A stretch of 5,413 nt of DNA, from assembly GCA_964585575.1 (NCBI GenBank), contig CAZPEM010000180.1, forward strand, positions 1-5,413. Direction: 5' to 3'. This DNA is from UBA4655 sp964585575 (GTDB lineage: Bacteria; Planctomycetota; Planctomycetia; Pirellulales; UBA1268). This document shows, piece after piece, positions 1-5,407 of this stretch. Position 1 is the stretch's first letter. Every line of letters begins with the position of its first letter. Below the pieces are notes generated by a model, which ran no database searches, was not told the origin of the DNA, and worked only from the letters and a program-made list of their open reading frames with translations. Position numbers and translations under genes: made by a program.

Positions 1-347
1 GGTGCCTCGCGGGGATGCGGGACTATCTCGACAACGGCGTGCCTACGGCCGTGGCTGTTGCAGCCGCGACGGATCAATACGTGGCCGAGCAGGACACGCT
101 CGGGACGTTTCTGGATGAATGCTGCAACACCGGGCGCGGCTCCGTCAGGTTCAACGATTTCATGGCGACCTATCACGAGTGGCTTGAAAAGCGTGGCGAA
201 AACCCTCGGGCATGGAGCGCGAAGCGCCTCAGCAACGAGTTGCAGCGACGCGGGTTCGACAAGCACAGGCCCATGGCGGGGCCGGACAGGAGCAAGACTA
301 TCTATACGGGACTGACCATGCTCGTGGCCCCGCCCTCCACCTTCTAG
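1..347 (+). CDS. P4/D5-family phage-plasmid primase-helicase, C-terminal end (partial)
   Basis: The reading frame is open from the left edge (first full codon at position 3) to TAG at 345-347, giving 114 residues of a longer protein; the Met at 15 is internal. The start of the visible part reads CLAGMRDYLDNGVP, followed by AVAVAAATDQYVAEQDTLG. This matches the family pattern in which an 'AT..Y..E.D.LG.FL' segment links the SF3 helicase to the C-terminal D5 winged-helix domain. The rest (about residues 38-105) has the spacing of that domain, with a 'WLEKRG' helix and a 'SAKRLSNELQRRGF' recognition-type helix. These proteins prime and unwind DNA to start replication of phages, satellites and plasmids. 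The primase and helicase motifs lie upstream of the window, so their integrity cannot be judged. The stop is followed by a 181-nt gap rather than a tight junction. Confidence 0.82.
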   Translation, partial: CLAGMRDYLDNGVPTAVAVAAATDQYVAEQDTLGTFLDECCNTGRGSVRFNDFMATYHEWLEKRGENPRAWSAKRLSNELQRRGFDKHRPMAGPDRSKTIYTGLTMLVAPPSTF

Positions 348-352
348 GTCGA

Positions 353-365
353 GCCGCCGGGCGGC
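353..365 (+). terminator. Short GC hairpin after the primase gene (weak terminator candidate)
   Basis: GCCGC (353-357) and GCGGC (361-365) can pair around a CGG loop, six bases after the primase stop. There is no T-run behind it, so it does not meet the rule for an intrinsic terminator. It may be chance in GC-rich DNA. Confidence 0.2.
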
Positions 366-370
366 GCCAC

Positions 371-410
371 TTGGAACGTCTCTGTTCCAACCATCGCTCG
401 GGGTTGGAAC
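371..410 (+). promoter_or_regulatory. Three-arm dyad cluster upstream of the parB-like gene
   Basis: TTGGAAC (371-377) pairs perfectly with GTTCCAA (384-390) across 6 nt. The same middle arm, extended to GTTCCAACC (384-392), pairs perfectly with GGTTGGAAC (402-410) across 9 nt. The two hairpins share the middle arm and so exclude each other in RNA. In DNA the three arms could be an operator array. The half-site TGTTCCA resembles one half of the canonical parS site TGTTCCACGTGGAACA, which is of interest because the next gene encodes a ParB-fold protein. A further short dyad, TGGTC-GAA-GACCA, lies at 416-428. No clear -35/-10 pair was found. Regulation of the downstream gene is inference. Confidence 0.5.
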
Positions 411-463
411 GAACATGGTCGAAGACCAGCGCCGGCGGCCTCTCGATACTCCTTTGAAGGAAG

Positions 464-483
464 TCATGACCACGCGGTCATGA
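464..483 (+). promoter_or_regulatory. Perfect 8-bp inverted repeat, probable operator
   Basis: TCATGACC (464-471) and GGTCATGA (476-483) form a perfect 8-bp inverted repeat around ACGC. It lies 45 nt before the likely start codon of the ParB-like gene. There is no T-tract after it, so a protein-binding site or 5'-UTR hairpin is more likely than a terminator. Confidence 0.45.
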
Positions 484-514
484 AGACAACTACTTCAACG
501 CCGCCGCGTGCGGC

Positions 515-521
515 AGAAAGG
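515..521 (+). promoter_or_regulatory. Ribosome binding site deciding the parB-like start
   Basis: AGAAAGG lies 7 nt before the ATG at 529. It falls inside the codons that a GTG start at 508 would use, so it favours ATG 529 over that upstream start. Confidence 0.55.
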
Positions 522-528
522 TTTCGCA

Positions 529-1527
529 ATGGATCTCGATGTCATGCCGGTTACTGAAGCAGGATTGATCGCCGCGGCTGTCGATTGCTCGCCCCCCGCG
601 AGTGGTCATATAGAGTTGCGACCGATTACTCAGGTTTTGGGCGCGATCGCAGGCGGTGTCCCCACCGACGCGGAGATGGAGGAGATCGGCGGGTTCAAAG
701 TCCACCCGCTCGCCAGTTTGTTCCCGCTGATCGTCGGCAAGGATTTCGATGATCTGGTGGAGGCGGCGGCCCGGGCAGGGCGGCTGCAGGCCGTGGAGGT
801 GCATGACGGGCTTCTGATAGATGGCCGGAATCGGGTTCGCGTGCAGGAGGAACTCCGCCAACGGGGCATCGAAATCGACCTGCCCGTCGTGGCTTGGGAA
901 CCCAGCGGCGAGGAGACCGTCGAGGAGCACATCTGGTCGGTAAACGCGAACCGCCGCCACCTGACCGACGACCAAAGGGCGGCCATCGGCATCTCGTTCC
1001 TGCCGTTCATCCGCCGTAGCTGCCAAGAGCGGCAGGCGGCCACGCGTTTCGGGCAACGAGGAGCGGCGGCGCAGATTTCATCGCCGCGGGGCGCCCCCAC
1101 TACCGCCGAGCGCACGAGCCGGGAGAAGGACGAGGCGAGCACCGTGGGGCAGTTCGCCGCGATGTGCAAAATCGGCCTCCACAAAGCCCGCCAAGCAGTG
1201 GCCCTCGCCGCGGGCGTCGAGGTCGGCGAGATCAGCAGCGTGGAGGTCGTAGCGGTCGCGGCCGGTGCGAAGCGTCTGCGTGACGTCGTGCCCGCGAAGC
1301 GGTCCCCGGGCAGCAGGAAGACCGCCAAGAAGGAATCCGGCCGCCCCGAAGCGGAACTGATCTTCGACGCATCGCCGGTGGAGGTCGACGAGCCCGCGCC
1401 GACGGAGCCGGAAATCCGCGAGCGGTGGGAGCGACTCAAGCGGCTGTTCGCCGTTGCGGACCATCGCGAACTGCGTCGGATCCTCAAGCAGATCATCGTC
1501 GAGGAGCAGCGGCAGTTCGACCAGTGA
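529..1527 (+). CDS. ParB/Srx-fold DNA-binding protein
   Basis: The product has 332 residues from ATG 529; a GTG at 508 would add seven. Residues 59-105 have the ParB N-terminal (ParB/Srx) pattern: HPLASLFP, then GRLQAVEVHDGLLIDGRNR, with the DGRNR box at 98-102 where ParB proteins carry their nucleotide-binding motif. Residues 137-151 (SVNANRRHLTDDQRA) match a segment common in phage and plasmid ParB-like proteins. Residues about 204-226 look like a helix-turn-helix. A basic Lys/Arg-rich linker follows (257-272), then a helical, charged C-terminus (about 295-330) that could dimerise. Proteins of this kind are partition proteins, regulators or, in some families, nucleases. There is no parA next to it, so a regulatory or replication-linked role is as likely as partition. 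The 181-nt upstream gap is rich in dyads, which suggests autoregulation (inference). The stop is at 1525-1527. Confidence 0.78.
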   Translation: MDLDVMPVTEAGLIAAAVDCSPPASGHIELRPITQVLGAIAGGVPTDAEMEEIGGFKVHPLASLFPLIVGKDFDDLVEAAARAGRLQAVEVHDGLLIDGRNRVRVQEELRQRGIEIDLPVVAWEPSGEETVEEHIWSVNANRRHLTDDQRAAIGISFLPFIRRSCQERQAATRFGQRGAAAQISSPRGAPTTAERTSREKDEASTVGQFAAMCKIGLHKARQAVALAAGVEVGEISSVEVVAVAAGAKRLRDVVPAKRSPGSRKTAKKESGRPEAELIFDASPVEVDEPAPTEPEIRERWERLKRLFAVADHRELRRILKQIIVEEQRQFDQ

Positions 1528-1582
1528 TGCCGCGCCCCTCATCAGCCCAGTCATCGTTTCCCCGCCCATCCCACCCACGGAG

Positions 1583-1598
1583 CCGCGCTCAGACGCGG
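1583..1598 (+). promoter_or_regulatory. Small hairpin just before the DUF3987 start
   Basis: CCGCG (1583-1587) and CGCGG (1594-1598) pair around CTCAGA, ending 6 nt before ATG 1605. No good Shine-Dalgarno sequence is seen there, so the hairpin could affect initiation. With a 5-bp GC stem it could also be chance. Confidence 0.25.
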
Positions 1599-1604
1599 AT
1601 ACAC

Positions 1605-3128
1605 ATGTCTCGCCACGAGTTCCTCGGCCACCTCGGCCTGCCCGCGACGTTCCCTGAATTCTTCCCCGCCCAGCTCGAACAGTACCGGCGGTCGATCGCC
1701 GAGGCGACCGACACCCCGGACGAATACGCGATCGCCTTCATGCTGGCGGCTGGCGGAACCGCGAGCGGCGGCAACGTTTCGGCATGCGTCCAACCCAGCT
1801 GGTGCGTCCGCGCGAACGTCTTCCTTTCGATCATCGGGTTCAAGGGGTCAGGCAAGAGCATCCTCGGGGAGAAGGTGCTCGCCCCGCTTGCCCGCCACGA
1901 GGAGGAGTTGAAGCAGCGGGCCGCGTTCATGGCCGAAGAGGACTCCTACGACGACGACTGCGATGAGGATTCGGATGACGACGGCCACGGGAGCGGCTGC
2001 CGACGTGGTGCCAAGCCACCCGAACCATGCGTGATCGCAAACGACTGCACCGGTCCGGCGGTGCTTCGGCTCCTTGAGCACAACAACCGCCAGCTGCTCT
2101 TCAACCCCGACGAGCAGAGCACCCTGTTCATTCGCAACACCGGCGGCACGGACCGACAGATGTTCTGCGAGCTTTACGACGGCCGCAGCCGTCGGCGCGA
2201 ACGAGCGTCGTCGCAGTCCCAGTCCGTCACTCTCGTCGCGCCGTACGTGTGCCTGCTCGGCGGCATGCAGCCGAGTTTATTTCAGTGCACCTACAGCCAG
2301 CGGGGCGACGACGGGTTGCTCGACCGGTTTCTTCTGGTCGGCGATGGCGTTGCGCGTCTGGCAACGTGGCCGCGGGACGCCGACGACCCGGCCCTGAATG
2401 CCGCGTGGGCCGAGGCCGTGGACCGCTTGTTCCATATCGAGGAGTTGGCCGCGGACTCCCTAGGCGATCAGGTGGAGTCCCGATTCTCGCCCGCTGCCCT
2501 TGAGGTGTGCCGACGGCTGGAAGCTCAACTCAATCAGCTGGTGGTCCTCATCGGCGTGCCCGAGTCCCAGTACGGCATCGTTGCGAAACTCAGGCAGCAC
2601 GCCGTCAAGCTCGCCCTGCTGCATCGGTGCTTCCGGTGGGCCGCAGGCGAGTTCGGCAAGCAGGGCCCGTTCGGCGACATCGACGCCGACGACGCCCAAG
2701 CGGCGGCCGCGGCGACGCTGTTCTTCTTCGGTCGGTGGCTCATCTGGCGTCCCGAACTGCGGGGCGGCAATGCCGTTCCTGAAGGGGCACCCGTCGGGCT
2801 GGTGAGCGATGCCGGTGGCGACCCGGCCTTGCAGGCGCTCGCCGCGATGGCCGATGGGGCACAGAGCGGGATCCGCCTTATCGAGCGGCTCGTCAGGTAC
2901 GTGCGCTACGGGGGGACCGACGCGATCACAATCGATGCGCTGGCCGCCCGTGAACCCTTCGCCGACCACAGCCGCGAGGACCTGCGGGACGCATGCCGAT
3001 GGCTGGTCCAGCAGGAGCAGGGCGAGTGGTTGGACGAGCAGGCGGGCGCGTTCCGACTGTTCGAGATCCCAAAGCCACGCGGGCGGGGGCGCCGCGAAAG
3101 AAAGGCCGCGCCCGCGGTATCGCTATGA
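1605..3128 (+). CDS. DUF3987-type P-loop ATPase (putative element replication helicase)
   Basis: The product has 507 residues from ATG 1605. It shows the DUF3987 pattern: a helical N-terminus with FPEFFPAQLEQYRRSIAEA (16-34); Walker A GFKGSGKS (78-85); CVIANDCTGPAVLRLLEH (142-159); Walker B-like LLFNPDE (164-170); VAPYVCLLGGMQPSLF (211-226), a sensor-like strand; and DDGLLDRFLLV (235-245), whose Arg may act as an arginine finger. DUF3987 proteins are usually found with primase-polymerase domains on mobile elements and are thought to be helicase-like. Between Walker A and B lies an unusual acidic stretch (109-127) of mostly Asp/Glu. The C-terminus (489-501) is basic and may bind DNA. An in-frame ATG at 1527 overlaps the previous stop (TGATG) and would add 26 residues. 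That part is Ser/Pro/Arg-rich with poor codon-position bias, so ATG 1605 is preferred although its ribosome site is weak. Confidence 0.78.
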   Translation: MSRHEFLGHLGLPATFPEFFPAQLEQYRRSIAEATDTPDEYAIAFMLAAGGTASGGNVSACVQPSWCVRANVFLSIIGFKGSGKSILGEKVLAPLARHEEELKQRAAFMAEEDSYDDDCDEDSDDDGHGSGCRRGAKPPEPCVIANDCTGPAVLRLLEHNNRQLLFNPDEQSTLFIRNTGGTDRQMFCELYDGRSRRRERASSQSQSVTLVAPYVCLLGGMQPSLFQCTYSQRGDDGLLDRFLLVGDGVARLATWPRDADDPALNAAWAEAVDRLFHIEELAADSLGDQVESRFSPAALEVCRRLEAQLNQLVVLIGVPESQYGIVAKLRQHAVKLALLHRCFRWAAGEFGKQGPFGDIDADDAQAAAAATLFFFGRWLIWRPELRGGNAVPEGAPVGLVSDAGGDPALQALAAMADGAQSGIRLIERLVRYVRYGGTDAITIDALAAREPFADHSREDLRDACRWLVQQEQGEWLDEQAGAFRLFEIPKPRGRGRRERKAAPAVSL

Positions 3129-3151
3129 CGCGCAACACGACCTTAATGAAC

Positions 3152-3215
3152 CGTTGGCACCACCCAACGCCGACTGTCGATCACCGTCACTTTTCCCTTG
3201 ATCACATCCCATCAC
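3152..3215 (+). promoter_or_regulatory. Intergenic dyad and ATCAC repeats before the HTH gene
   Basis: The 99-nt gap between the DUF3987 gene and the HTH gene holds a perfect 6-bp dyad, CGTTGG (3152-3157) with CCAACG (3164-3169). It also holds three ATCAC motifs starting at 3180, 3201 and 3211. The first two are part of GATCAC and lie 21 bp apart, close to two helical turns, which suits binding of a protein on one face of the DNA. A promoter is not clear. The stretch may control the HTH-integrase pair (inference). Confidence 0.35.
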
Positions 3216-3227
3216 GGAGACTTGGCC

Positions 3228-3602
3228 ATGCAGAAGTATGAATCTGAACAGACGACGGCTATCGCTACGCGGCCAGCCGCGCTTGCGCCGCTCGAAACCA
3301 AACCGCCGGCACCCGCGCGGCCTGCTGGTGAAGTGAACCAGCTCGTGGGGGCCACGTGGGTCCGAGTCCACGGCAGTGCTGGTGCAAAGCCGGCGGCCGA
3401 GAAGCCGCTGATCGACGTCAAGGAGTTCGCGGCCAAGCTGGGGTGCTGCCCCAAGCACATTCGCCGGATGGCCGACGCGGGCCGGTGCCCGCCGTCGATT
3501 CAGTTGGGTGGCTTGCATCGGTGGAACCGGCAGGTGGTGGACGATTGGATCGCCGCCGGGTGCCCCGTCGTTCGCCACGTGCGTATCGGCGGCCGGAAAT
3601 GA
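3228..3602 (+). CDS. Excisionase/AlpA-like helix-turn-helix protein
   Basis: The product has 124 residues from ATG 3228, chosen because ACGGAGA (3214-3220) lies 7 nt upstream; a TTG at 3198 would add ten residues ahead of that site. Residues 60-110 form a MerR-like HTH_17 domain: LIDVKEFAAKLGCCPKHIRR, then a turn, MADAGRCPPSIQL, and the wing and final helix with HRWNRQVVDDWI. This is the fold of excisionases and AlpA-type regulators, which bend DNA at att sites or control integrase expression. Residues 1-59 are rich in Ala, Pro and Thr and look disordered. The gene lies 45 nt before the integrase and runs the same way, so a role as recombination directionality factor or integrase regulator is likely. 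Confidence 0.78.
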   Translation: MQKYESEQTTAIATRPAALAPLETKPPAPARPAGEVNQLVGATWVRVHGSAGAKPAAEKPLIDVKEFAAKLGCCPKHIRRMADAGRCPPSIQLGGLHRWNRQVVDDWIAAGCPVVRHVRIGGRK

Positions 3603-3623
3603 CCTCAGCGGAGTACGCTGGGG
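3603..3623 (+). promoter_or_regulatory. Hairpin between the HTH gene and the integrase gene
   Basis: CCTCAGCG (3603-3610) can pair with CGCTGGGG (3616-3623) around GAGTA, with one T-G wobble. It starts directly after the HTH stop codon. No T-tract follows, so it may set mRNA stability or the expression ratio of the two genes rather than end transcription. Confidence 0.35.
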
Positions 3624-3634
3624 GACGACAGAAA

Positions 3635-3641
3635 AAAGGAG
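3635..3641 (+). promoter_or_regulatory. Strong ribosome binding site of the integrase gene
   Basis: AAAGGAG lies 6 nt before ATG 3648. It is the best Shine-Dalgarno match in the window and fixes the integrase start. Confidence 0.75.
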
Positions 3642-3647
3642 TCAGAC

Positions 3648-5381
3648 ATGGGGTCAGTTTTCAAAGCCAAGGTCACGCGGCCGCTGCCGGCCGGCGCTAC
3701 GATCGTGACGCGTGGCGGGGAGCAGTGGGCGGAGTGGCGCGATGCGTCGGGCAAGCTCAAGAGGGCTCGCACCGCCGGCCCGAAGTCGAGTCGCCCGGGC
3801 ATCATCGTGGAGGCGGCGACCTTCACGGCCAAGTTTCGGGATGGGGCCGGTGTGGTTCGCAAGGTCGCGACCGGGTGCCGGACGCGGGACGCCGCCAAGC
3901 AGGTGCTCGCCGACCTCGAAGCCCGGTCTGAGAAGGTGCGGGCGGGCGTACTCACCCCGCGCGAAGCCGAGGTGGCCGAACACCTCCCGACACCGATCGT
4001 GGACCACATCGCCGACTATTTGAAGGCGTTGGCGAACAAACGTGGGAAGGGCGCCCACCTAACCGTTTCGAAGACGCACGTCGACAACGTGCGCCGCGGG
4101 CTGGGCGATATCGTCAAAGCATGCGGATTCAAAACGCTCCGCGACCTTGACCGCCAAAAGGTTCTCGATTGGGCCAGCGAAAGTCTTCGTCGGCCTGACG
4201 AAGCCATCGCGAGAAAAGACGGCACCGTTCGCGTCCGAAAAGCCCCGGGCCCGCGGACAATCAACGCGAAGCTCATCGCTTTTGCGGCTTTCGGAAAATG
4301 GCTTTTCGATTCCGACCGGCTGATTGAGAACCCGTTTGCACGGCTGGAGAAACTCGACGAGAGCGACGACGTTCGGCGCCGCCGTCGGGCCATGGCGGCT
4401 GATGAACTGAGGAGTTTGCTGCAGATCGCCCGACTCCGTCCGCTGGCGGAATATGGTCGGTCCACGGTTCGATCGCCGGGTGGCTCACGGCCTTCGAAAT
4501 CTCGGGCAACGTGGCATAAGTGCCCCCTCACGGCCGACACGATCGCCGAAGCAGCAGCGCGTGGCCGATCCTTGGTCCGACCTGAACTTGCAGAGCGTCT
4601 GGAGCTGCAGGGTTGGGAGCGCGCCCTCACGTACGAACTGCTCCTGACGACCGGAATGCGAAAAGGGGAACTCGCGTCAATCACCGTGGGCGATGTGGAC
4701 CTGAGCGACGATACCCCCGTGGTGATCCTCCGAGGTATCCACGCGAAGAACGGCAAGCGGTCCACGATCCCCCTACGACCCGATGTCGCGATTCATGTGC
4801 GGGACTGGTTGGCAGACCGGCGGCGGCGCCTCGCCGCGCGGGGCAAGGTGTTGGGTGCCGATGACCGGCTGGTTCAGATCCCGGCGGGCCTGATCCGGAT
4901 TCTCGACCGGGACCTTGCGGCATCCGGGATTCCCAAGGTCGATGAGCGGGGCCGTCGGCTCGACGTGCACGCGATGCGCACCACGTTCAACACCCAGCTG
5001 GCCGCCGCCGGCGTCACGCCGCGGACGGCCATGGCGGCGATGCGGGTCTCGTCGCTCGACCTCGTGCTGAAAACCTACGCCGACGAGAAGCACCTCGACG
5101 TCACGAAGGCGGTCAACTTGCTGCCCGCCACGCCCCCGATGCTGGAGGCTGTGGGTTCGACCAATGCCGCCGAGGTCGCCAAGCCCGTTGTACCAATTGT
5201 TGTACCAACTTCAGGGAACGGGGGTGCTTTGGAGGGTTCCGCAGGGCCTCGCAGTCCATCGGGCAAAAAATCAGCCCGCGCGAAGAAGCCGACAATCGCC
5301 CGTGTTTTTCACGAGATCTCGGCCAAAGAAGAAAAGCGGGCGAAGGGACTCGAACCCTCGACATCCAGCTTGGGAAGCTAG
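3648..5381 (+). CDS. int: Tyrosine recombinase (element integrase), planctomycete type
   Basis: The product has 577 residues and would integrate and excise the element at the adjacent tRNA. The N-terminus has two similar beta-rich units (WAEWRDASGKLKRA at 27-40 and FTAKFRDGAGVVRKV at 59-73), probable arm-site DNA-binding modules. A core-binding region follows (about 115-240), with TINAKLIAFAAFGKWLF at 204-220. The catalytic domain begins near 250: Arg338 in TTGMRKGELASITVGDVDLS, a likely Lys367 in HAKNGKRSTIPL, His441 and Arg444 in HAMRTTFNTQLA, and the nucleophile Tyr477 in LKTYADEKHLDV. The second His, which relatives carry in an 'AAMRHS' motif, is replaced by Val467 (AAMRVSS). An extended 263-325 linker is usual for this family in planctomycetes. 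The last residues, KGLEPSTSSLGS, are written on the antisense strand of the tRNA gene, and the stop at 5379-5381 lies in its anticodon stem. Family assignment is firm; activity is uncertain because of Val467. Confidence 0.93.
   Translation: MGSVFKAKVTRPLPAGATIVTRGGEQWAEWRDASGKLKRARTAGPKSSRPGIIVEAATFTAKFRDGAGVVRKVATGCRTRDAAKQVLADLEARSEKVRAGVLTPREAEVAEHLPTPIVDHIADYLKALANKRGKGAHLTVSKTHVDNVRRGLGDIVKACGFKTLRDLDRQKVLDWASESLRRPDEAIARKDGTVRVRKAPGPRTINAKLIAFAAFGKWLFDSDRLIENPFARLEKLDESDDVRRRRRAMAADELRSLLQIARLRPLAEYGRSTVRSPGGSRPSKSRATWHKCPLTADTIAEAAARGRSLVRPELAERLELQGWERALTYELLLTTGMRKGELASITVGDVDLSDDTPVVILRGIHAKNGKRSTIPLRPDVAIHVRDWLADRRRRLAARGKVLGADDRLVQIPAGLIRILDRDLAASGIPKVDERGRRLDVHAMRTTFNTQLAAAGVTPRTAMAAMRVSSLDLVLKTYADEKHLDVTKAVNLLPATPPMLEAVGSTNAAEVAKPVVPIVVPTSGNGGALEGSAGPRSPSGKKSARAKKPTIARVFHEISAKEEKRAKGLEPSTSSLGS
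5187..5208 (+). repeat. Direct repeat GTTGTACCAA x2, possible integrase arm sites
   Basis: GTTGTACCAA occurs at 5187-5196 and 5199-5208, 12 bp from start to start, inside the integrase coding tail and about 125 bp from the tRNA 3' end. Exact 10-bp copies one helical turn apart, close to an att core, are what arm-type integrase or accessory-factor sites look like. The coding reading is VVP-I-VVP, so a protein-level cause is also possible. Confidence 0.45.
5312..5321. repeat. 10-bp palindrome in the integrase tail
   Basis: CGAGATCTCG is a perfect palindrome 13 nt outside the tRNA 3' end. It follows a small dyad, CGTG-TTTTT-CACG (5301-5313). It could be a protein site at the attachment region, or chance. 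Confidence 0.25.
5335..5381. other. Attachment site (att) at the tRNA-Gly 3' half
   Basis: The tRNA 3' half, from the anticodon stem to the discriminator base, is also the last coding stretch of the integrase. This places the element junction here: an integrating element restores the tRNA 3' part with its own copy. The exact crossover and core length cannot be seen because the second att copy lies outside the window. The T-arm and the anticodon arm are the usual crossover places for tyrosine integrases. Confidence 0.65.
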
Positions 5382-5407
5382 CGCTCTACCAACTGAGCTA
5401 CGCCCGC
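5335..5407 (-). tRNA. tRNA-Gly (anticodon CCC)
   Basis: The minus strand folds as a complete 73-nt tRNA. The acceptor GCGGGCG pairs with CGCCCGC, the D-stem is GCTC/GAGC around AGTTGGTA, the anticodon stem CTAGC/GCTGG has one wobble, the loop is TTCCCAA with anticodon CCC, and the T-arm GAGGG/CCCTT surrounds TTCGAGT. The discriminator is U, as usual for bacterial tRNA-Gly, and CCA is not encoded. It reads GGG codons. Its gene converges on the integrase gene and overlaps it by 47 bp. All stems are intact, so the tRNA should work despite the insertion. Confidence 0.96.

Larger units (their letters stand above)
1..5381. mobile_element. Right end of an integrative element in tRNA-Gly (partial)
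   Basis: The window holds a primase-helicase C-terminus, a ParB-like protein, a DUF3987 ATPase, an excisionase-like HTH protein and a tyrosine integrase, all in one direction and ending inside a tRNA gene. This order is typical of the replication and integration module of satellites, prophages and ICE-like elements. The tRNA 3' end faces the integrase, so the element lies to the left of the junction and chromosome should begin within or just right of the tRNA. The left boundary, expected to carry a duplicate of the tRNA 3' half, lies outside the window. No structural, packaging or conjugation genes are visible, so whether it is a satellite, a prophage remnant or an ICE is open. Confidence 0.8.

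Noticed and set aside
348..528. Possible sigma-70 type promoter before the parB-like gene
   Set aside because: GATACT (445-450) resembles a -10 box but no -35 box is found at the right distance.
490..1056. Minus-strand open frame of 188 codons
   Set aside because: It lies over the ParB-like gene, whose + strand product has recognisable domains; long antisense frames are expected in GC-rich DNA and no known motif is seen.
2460..2969. Minus-strand open frame of 169 codons
   Set aside because: It is opposite the DUF3987 gene, with no good ribosome site or recognisable motif.
3129..3227. Intrinsic terminator after the DUF3987 gene
   Set aside because: The CGTTGG/CCAACG stem is short and no T-run follows it directly; the TTTT at 3191-3194 is too far away.
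3356..3931. Plus-strand frame of 191 codons overlapping the HTH and integrase genes
   Set aside because: It spans the end of one well-supported gene and the start of the next in another frame, with Arg/Gly-rich shadow composition.
4016..4765. Minus-strand open frame of 249 codons
   Set aside because: It is opposite the integrase; the translation is Ser/Arg-rich and of low complexity, typical of an antisense shadow.
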